Shown here piece by piece: positions 1 to 64,000 of a stretch of DNA of 64,000 nucleotides (its first letter is position 1; each line of letters starts with the position of its first letter). The notes below the pieces were generated by a model. That model was given only the letters and a program-made list of their open reading frames with translations. It had not been told where the DNA came from and searched no databases. A program made the position numbers and the translations under genes. The DNA comes from Patiria miniata. Taxonomy: Eukaryota > Echinodermata > Asteroidea > Valvatida > Asterinidae. The stretch is from assembly GCF_015706575.1 (NCBI RefSeq), contig NW_024037067.1:7577909-7641908 (forward strand), read 5' to 3'.

Positions 1-998
1 CTTTTATACACTTAGAAAGTTAGATAATAATATTGTTGCAAATTAGTTTGTTTTAATTTATTAATTTGTGGGATGTTTGTAAATCATTTAAAGCAGAGGT
101 AACTGTGTAACATAATATACCCGCCATGCATCCTGGCATGAATTATTTGTGAAAATTACTGAATAAAAATAAGTCAATGAAGTAATTAATTCCTGGTGTG
201 GTTCTGGTCTGTCGAGGAGGTTCGTCTCGAATTACAGTCGTTTCATACCTGCACCGGGGCAAGTTTTGTAAGATTACCTTAACTTCCACACGTGAAATGA
301 AGTGTCTAATTCTCCATCCCGCCGGCCGTAGATGATATCGTACGATATATCGCTGCTGCACGCTCACAGAGTGGTGAGAGGTCAAACCCAACTCCGCTTG
401 CCTTTTATGGATGGAGCGCCCATGTCATCAGACGGACCTGGATATTCGTGGGTTGGGAGAATTTCACTAGGCGTCTTCCGGAAACTCTCAGAACAAAAGG
501 ACAGTTAATAAATGACCTTTTTGATTCAGAAATAATAATTTACCAAGAGTAGTTGTCATTTCCATGAAATGCAATACGGTAATGCATACGTCATGTACAG
601 TAAAAGCAATGTTTTTTTCCATATCACTCAACATAATCAATTGCAATCTTTGCCCTTTCCTTTTACAACAAAACTGTAATTCAATATGATTCCTGATTTC
701 CTGAAAGACATAAGGAGATTTTTCAGATTGCTCAATCGAGTCCATCACAGGCTCTATCAAATTCTCCCAACTGCAACTTCAATCCTCGCTTAACAACGGT
801 TAAACATGTACATCTCACGGAGCAAAGTGAATCTTTATGGCAGCCACAAATTGCAAATTAAAACCCTTGCTTGCTTACTTCACAGCTCAAGACATCATTC
901 ATGGCAATGAACAGAATAACACTTTACCTCCTCGTCTCCCGAGGAGGAGAATGCCTATCATGTCGCGCATTCCTCAAGCATACCTCGGGATGCGGTTT
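1..998. other. Upstream intergenic DNA, no gene recognised
   Basis: Mostly AT-rich. A CpG-containing patch lies at 180-480 with only short minus-strand ORFs and a donor-like gtgcag|gtatga on the minus strand near 250; this is too weak to call a divergent gene. A short GC-rich hairpin (cctcctcg / cgaggagg) lies at about 928-948. Confidence 0.6.
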
Positions 999-1149
999 TG
1001 ACGTCACCCCCTTCTTACCGCTGTCTTATATTATGCAAATTTCATGTTAAGTAGCCGGTTATGCAGCGTTCTGATAGGCTGGAAGTAATCAGGGAGGGCG
1101 GGTTCAGAAGAAGACCAATTGGATGACCGCTTAGATAACGGATACAGGA
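999..1149 (+). promoter_or_regulatory. Putative main MHC promoter (CRE, octamer, GC box, CCAAT)
   Basis: Seen: full palindromic CRE TGACGTCA at 999-1006, octamer ATGCAAAT at 1033-1040, GGGCGGG at 1096-1102 and CCAAT at 1115-1119, all within 200 bp upstream of a candidate first exon that ends in a consensus donor. No convincing TATA box. Function is inferred from the clustering. Confidence 0.5.
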
Positions 1150-1270
1150 CGCATACAATTAACGGCGGGACGGTAAACTGGCTCTACTTTCTGGTCGCAG
1201 TCGGTTCTCTGTGGTTGAGACGGCTTCACCGGATTGCCTTCAGCACTAGCTTTCTGCTGCCCGCTGAAAG
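1150..1270 (+). other. Candidate non-coding first exon of MHC
   Basis: The sequence ends with a consensus donor (GAAAG|gtaagt at 1271), has no ATG-initiated ORF, and lies downstream of a promoter-like cluster. It would splice to 2840. The 5' boundary is unknown; an initiator-like gcagtcgg lies at 1198-1205. A non-coding first exon is usual for muscle MHC genes. Confidence 0.55.
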
Positions 1271-2839
1271 GTAAGTACAGATTAACATCGTATTTTCACT
1301 TTAAGGAATACGTGTACCTCTTTGAGTACTTTAAATAGTAATGATACTTTTTTGTTTGTACATTCTGAACTCACCACTGCACATGACGTTATACGGTCTA
1401 TTAAAACGAACCAAAATGAGGAATAAAAATGATTTAATTGTAAACTATATGAAACTGATTGTGGAATGATTGTGACTGAAAAAAGAATACGACACATGAG
1501 TGATGCGTTTTTTCCCCCAAGAGAATTGTAAGTAATTGCACTATAGCCGTGGAATCACATACTAATATCCATGTGAAAGCAACACATCGAAACTCGCTTC
1601 GTTCTTCTTGTGCAAACAATAATACAAAATAATTATGAGATGACTTAATTTGTGGTAAATATCATTTCTAGAAAGTTACTTCCCTAAAACCTTAATATTT
1701 TTTTAAAACTTTATTTTCATTCATGTATGTAATGAATTTGCACCTTCTTTGTGCAATAATGATGTTGGACTAGAAACATAACCTTTGTGTTTGAGTTACA
1801 ACTAAACGGAAACTCCCCATTCGCCTGAAAAAGATTGATCGACTGTTTACGTTTCAGATGAAATTCTCACGTCCTTGTTTGGATAACCGAATGCGGCCCC
1901 TTTGTTATTTTCTTCACTAGTTGGACTTGTAATGAGCGCTAACAGCTGCGTTTATAATACCTTGTAATATGCGATAATCATGTTGGCTAATCAGATTAGA
2001 GAGATTTTTTGTTCAAGCGGGAGTTTTTTTTTTTTAAGGAAAGCTGGTCGGGTACACTGGAGGAGTAAGCATTAACAACACACCTTCACAAACTGAACCA
2101 AGATTTGTTTGCGTTTCAAAAAAGAAACTATACTTAATAATTACGTGCACAGTTGCAGTTTGATAAAAGATACCGTTCTTTGTCTCTCCGTTACCCATTA
2201 AATGTCTAGTTTTCTTCTTGTCCTCCCCCAATGCTGAGCCAATGTATACCGACAATTAAAATAAACTAAACTTGACAGATTGTAACTTGTAAATAGTCAT
2301 AATTTTCATCATAATGAGGTTGGAAACTAGTTTTCCGTAAAAGTGAACGTCACCCTAACTTGCATTTTATGTTGCATTGCATTATGCATGTAGTTCACTC
2401 GGCCCCTCGGCCGCGCCCCCGGCGGCGCGGACGGAGTGTGGGAGTCCAGGAAATCCACTCCTTATTGACACGTGCACTAAATTTAACAAGGAAAATTGAC
2501 ACAAAAAACAAGATCGGCCAAGTAGATAATTAAGTGGCTTTATTGGCTCTTCTCCCAATCTATCCCTTGGAGAAAAAAATAAGTAATATCTTTTGCTGAA
2601 GGACGACGATTTAAACAAACAAAAAACAAAAGTTACACGGTGACCCATGAAAACATGCAGCTGCTGGCCAATGAAAACACGACTTGAGCTGCGCCCACAG
2701 CGCATGCGCAAACAACTGCTGGAGAAGTTTATTAATCACGCGTCGTCTGCTAGCGCTCGTTCACTAGCCATGCGAGCAAGGGAAAAGGCTCCTTCTTGTC
2801 TGTTTTAACCTCGATTTTCTGTTTGGAATTCTTTCCAGT
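1271..2839 (+). other. Putative first intron (5' UTR intron)
   Basis: From donor gtaagt to acceptor ttccag. AT-rich, with a GC-rich patch at about 2400-2450 and the promoter-like block at 2600-2760. No coding exon detected on either strand. Confidence 0.5.
2600..2760 (+). promoter_or_regulatory. Second promoter-like block just upstream of coding exon 1
   Basis: E-box CAGCTG at 2658-2663 (the MyoD-type core), CCAAT at 2668-2672 and a perfect NRF1-type palindrome GCGCATGCGC at 2700-2709, in locally CpG-rich DNA. It could be an alternative TSS region or an enhancer in the first intron. Confidence 0.35.
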
Positions 2840-3012
2840 CTGGCTTAATTTCTCTTGCTCCGACGTTCCTCAAACAACGAGAACTCCAAAAAAGACGAAG
2901 CCTTGAATTTAGGACACACTACGTTTGTGAATCGCGTCCGAAAAGCAACAAAAGCTCTTCAAAGTTCAACTTCAACTCAAGCAAAGCGCTCAGCTAGCAA
3001 CCGCTTGCCAAG
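2840..3012 (+). other. 5' UTR of MHC exon 1
   Basis: A pyrimidine-rich acceptor (ttctttccag, ending 2839) is followed by 173 nt without an ATG in frame with the myosin start, then cagATG-type context (aagATGt). If transcription instead starts in the CpG-rich block at 2600-2760, this acceptor would be unused. Splicing from 1270 is inferred. Confidence 0.6.
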
Positions 3013-61563
<58,551 letters not shown>

Positions 61564-64000
61564 CTGATCTCCACAAGCGAGCCCCCTCGATTCTCTCTCA
61601 ATTTTGCCACGGTACTTTTGCGCATTTCTTCAATTTTTGTTCTGGATTTGTCGGTGTTATTGCACTGCGGCCCAAGTTCATCATGTCAGGCGGCATGGTT
61701 GAGAGCCGGAAATGCACCAATCATGCTGTATGTACCAACAAGGAATGAAACGAGAGTCACTATTGGCTAGAAACAAAAATATGCAAATTAGGAAGACAAG
61801 TCTAAAAACCTCAGGCTTAAAGTACCTGGCATTATTAACTAGAATCTCATTCATACTCATGAACTCTTTTTTAATTGGGCTGATTGATTTATAAAAAAAA
61901 ATGAAACCCAATGGCTGACATGTTTTTACAAACTGCCTGATGATTTGGTTTGTAATCAGTAAACAAATGCTAAGCTTTCTACAAGCTGTTTTTAATTCCC
62001 ACTTGGCCATTTGTCAAGGCTGACTCAGCACACCTATATTTCCCAGCAGCGAGCAATCATGCCAATTGACCAATGAATGGGGTCTTAATTTAACATGCCG
62101 TTTGTTTGACAAGAAACCAAAATTACTAAAAGGCAGAGTCATTGCATGACAAACGTCCTTGTTTCTCGCAAAAACCCAACACTTGTTTCTAGCCTAATTT
62201 GCACAGTTGTTCAAGCCATTGCTTTTATTACTGATCATAAAATGTGGGCAGCATGGCCTATGCACCACAACTGACAGGGTTTTAGATGAAGACAAGACAA
62301 GTTTGCATGAGGAAATCTGTGGGAGATGTGCAATAGTAGTGTGGCAAACTGAGCAGAGAAGTTGTTAAACAGCAAGTCTTGACTTGCTGGTTTTGATTGT
62401 GCATGCTTTGTTATACCTCCTGGCATGAATACTTCTTTCAAGTTGGTGTTGGTTTCAATTTCAAATGATGAAATGTCAGGTTTGTAAGCATCTATTTTCA
62501 GTCAAATTTGTCTCTTTGTAACATATTGTTTCAAATATGCTGCAGCTAGAAAGTATGTTTTGAAAGCATATCTCCATCAGCTTCATATTTCTTTGACATT
62601 TGTGTGACAAGTTTGTGCATGTGTGCATGCAACACAAAGTTTTGCAGATGCCATTTGGAGGCGGGTTTGAAACACCCACTGCTTTAAGCATGGAGTTTTC
62701 ATGTCAAGCTGCGGTTACTTCCATCACTTTCCAGCATACCATATTTGTCAAGAGTGAACCAGTTTAGCTGATGTGTTGCTAACTTTGGACAGCACAGAGG
62801 CTTATAACCCACTGGGTTTCCATGTAAAGCTGTACTCCATTGGGACCAGCTTCGTGAAAGAGTAAAGTAATGGTAATCAGGGTTTGTCTGCTGAAGGACG
62901 GGTCCTTATCTACCTGTGAACATCTGATCACGTCTTGATTATCATGGGAACCAGTGTTATACTGCACTTCATTTGCATGGCAATATGTCACATTATCATA
63001 CTTACGCTTCTTATATTTTGCAAATCCACTTCACACTAACAGTTCTCACATCCATTATTAACTTCTTTTTTTCCTCACTTTCTTTACCTCTAACTACATG
63101 ATTTTTTCATTTAAGTCCACTTGTCTCATTAAATCCACTTGTCTCATATAATATAAATTTCAATTTTTTAAGAAAATCGCTCTTTGTAATTCACTGAACT
63201 AGTTGTACACTGAGTGAATTACTGGGAAATCAGCTTCAAATTATTTGGATAACACTGTGAAAAACACTTTTGAGGACAGTTTGAAATGTTTGGTTCAGCA
63301 TGAAACCTAATTTTACTTCACAAGCAGTTTTTTGGATCTAAAAATCACTTTCCAAATCAACTGTGAGGTTGCAAGCTCAGCTTCATTTCAATTTAAAATA
63401 AAATTTGAAAGGAAATATGTCACTGTTTGCTTCATTGCTAACTTTTTACTGCCGACATGCACTGTACTTTCGGGGGGGGGGGGGGGTTGTTGACAAGGCA
63501 CATTTCTATTCATGCCTGAGGCTAAGCATTTTCCAAGTGCCTTTTTTTCTGAGCATGTGCCATTTCTTGTGTGAATTTTCATCAAATTGAATAGTCTTTT
63601 TATTTGAAGCATTTCTAAGCCGATTGTGTTCCATGCGTGTACTACCTTTTCATTGCATGATCAAAGAGTGATTCCAACTTAATTCAAATGCTACATAAAA
63701 AGTATGAGATTGTTTGATTATCAACGCTTTATCAGTGTATATGAACATATGAAACAATTTGCATTTACTGTAATAATAACTCATTACACAGCAATTTGGC
63801 AAAAATCAATTTTCTAAATCATTTAATTTGTTTCTCTTTCTTCCTCCATTTCCCTACCATTCAATCCCACCAATCCATCTCTTTATTCCCTCTCTCTTGT
63901 AATAATGTCCACATGATTTCTTGCCCCTTGTCCATTCCCTACTATCTTCTCATCTGTTTGTTTCCTTTGTGTCTATTTATCTGTCTGTCTGTCTGTTGAC
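61564..64000 (+). other. 3' UTR and downstream DNA
   Basis: No further MHC exon is recognised. Candidate poly(A) signals are ATTAAA at 63128-63133 and AATAAA at 63397-63402; the 3' end of the mRNA cannot be fixed from sequence. A G run lies at about 63473-63486 and a (TCTG)n run at the window end. Confidence 0.45.

Noticed and set aside
143..760. Two minus-strand ORFs upstream of the MHC promoter, possibly a divergent gene
   Set aside because: Short, no recognisable domain, and only isolated donor-like signals. An exon of a neighbouring gene cannot be excluded but is not supported.

Overview
The window is eukaryotic (animal) genomic DNA carrying almost all of one large gene on the + strand: a muscle-type class II myosin heavy chain (MHC). 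I could follow it through 40 coding exon positions from the start ATG at 3013 to the stop ending at 61563. All GT/AG junctions and phases close without a frameshift and give 1950 residues: SH3-like N-terminus, motor with P-loop, switch I and switch II, loop 2, SH1/SH2 helix, converter, two IQ motifs, a coiled-coil rod of about 1085 residues and an unusual acidic, tyrosine-ending tail. No second independent gene is convincing on either strand. The motor sequence, the long introns, the tRNA-derived SINEs and the frequent taggccta-type words suggest a marine invertebrate, perhaps an echinoderm or hemichordate. I cannot name the species from the sequence.

Layout. 1-998: unassigned upstream DNA. 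999-1270: putative main promoter (CRE, octamer, GC box, CCAAT) and a non-coding first exon. 2600-2760: a second promoter-like CpG-rich block. 2840-3192: 5' UTR plus the first coding exon. 5566-34546: motor domain and light-chain-binding neck, including two mutually exclusive loop-2 exons (29016-29071 and 29808-29860). 35373-41743: proximal rod (S2). 41744-52527: one 10.8 kb intron holding a nested transcription unit. 52528-61563: distal rod and tail, shared by both products. 61564-64000: 3' UTR and downstream DNA with candidate poly(A) signals.

The most interesting element is the nested unit. A TATA-like box and an initiator at canonical spacing (47441 and 47470) precede an exon starting at ATG 47840. 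It encodes a Ser/Gly-rich head and a basic module. A second exon at 48790-48930 carries a diverged copy of the same module. Both are phase 0 and would splice in frame to MHC exon 27 (52528), giving a predicted 982-residue protein: 132 unique residues plus the last 850 residues of the myosin rod. This is the architecture of molluscan catchin (myorod) and of Drosophila myosin rod protein: a headless thick-filament protein made from an internal promoter of the Mhc gene. So the locus probably makes at least three kinds of product: two MHC loop-2 isoforms and a catchin-like rod protein that could co-assemble with them.

The introns contain non-autonomous transposons with clear target-site duplications (one hAT-like, two TTAA-type), long foldback elements, two tRNA-derived SINEs, AAGGCC hexamer arrays, many poly-G/C tracts, and a relic duplication of the end of exon 17.
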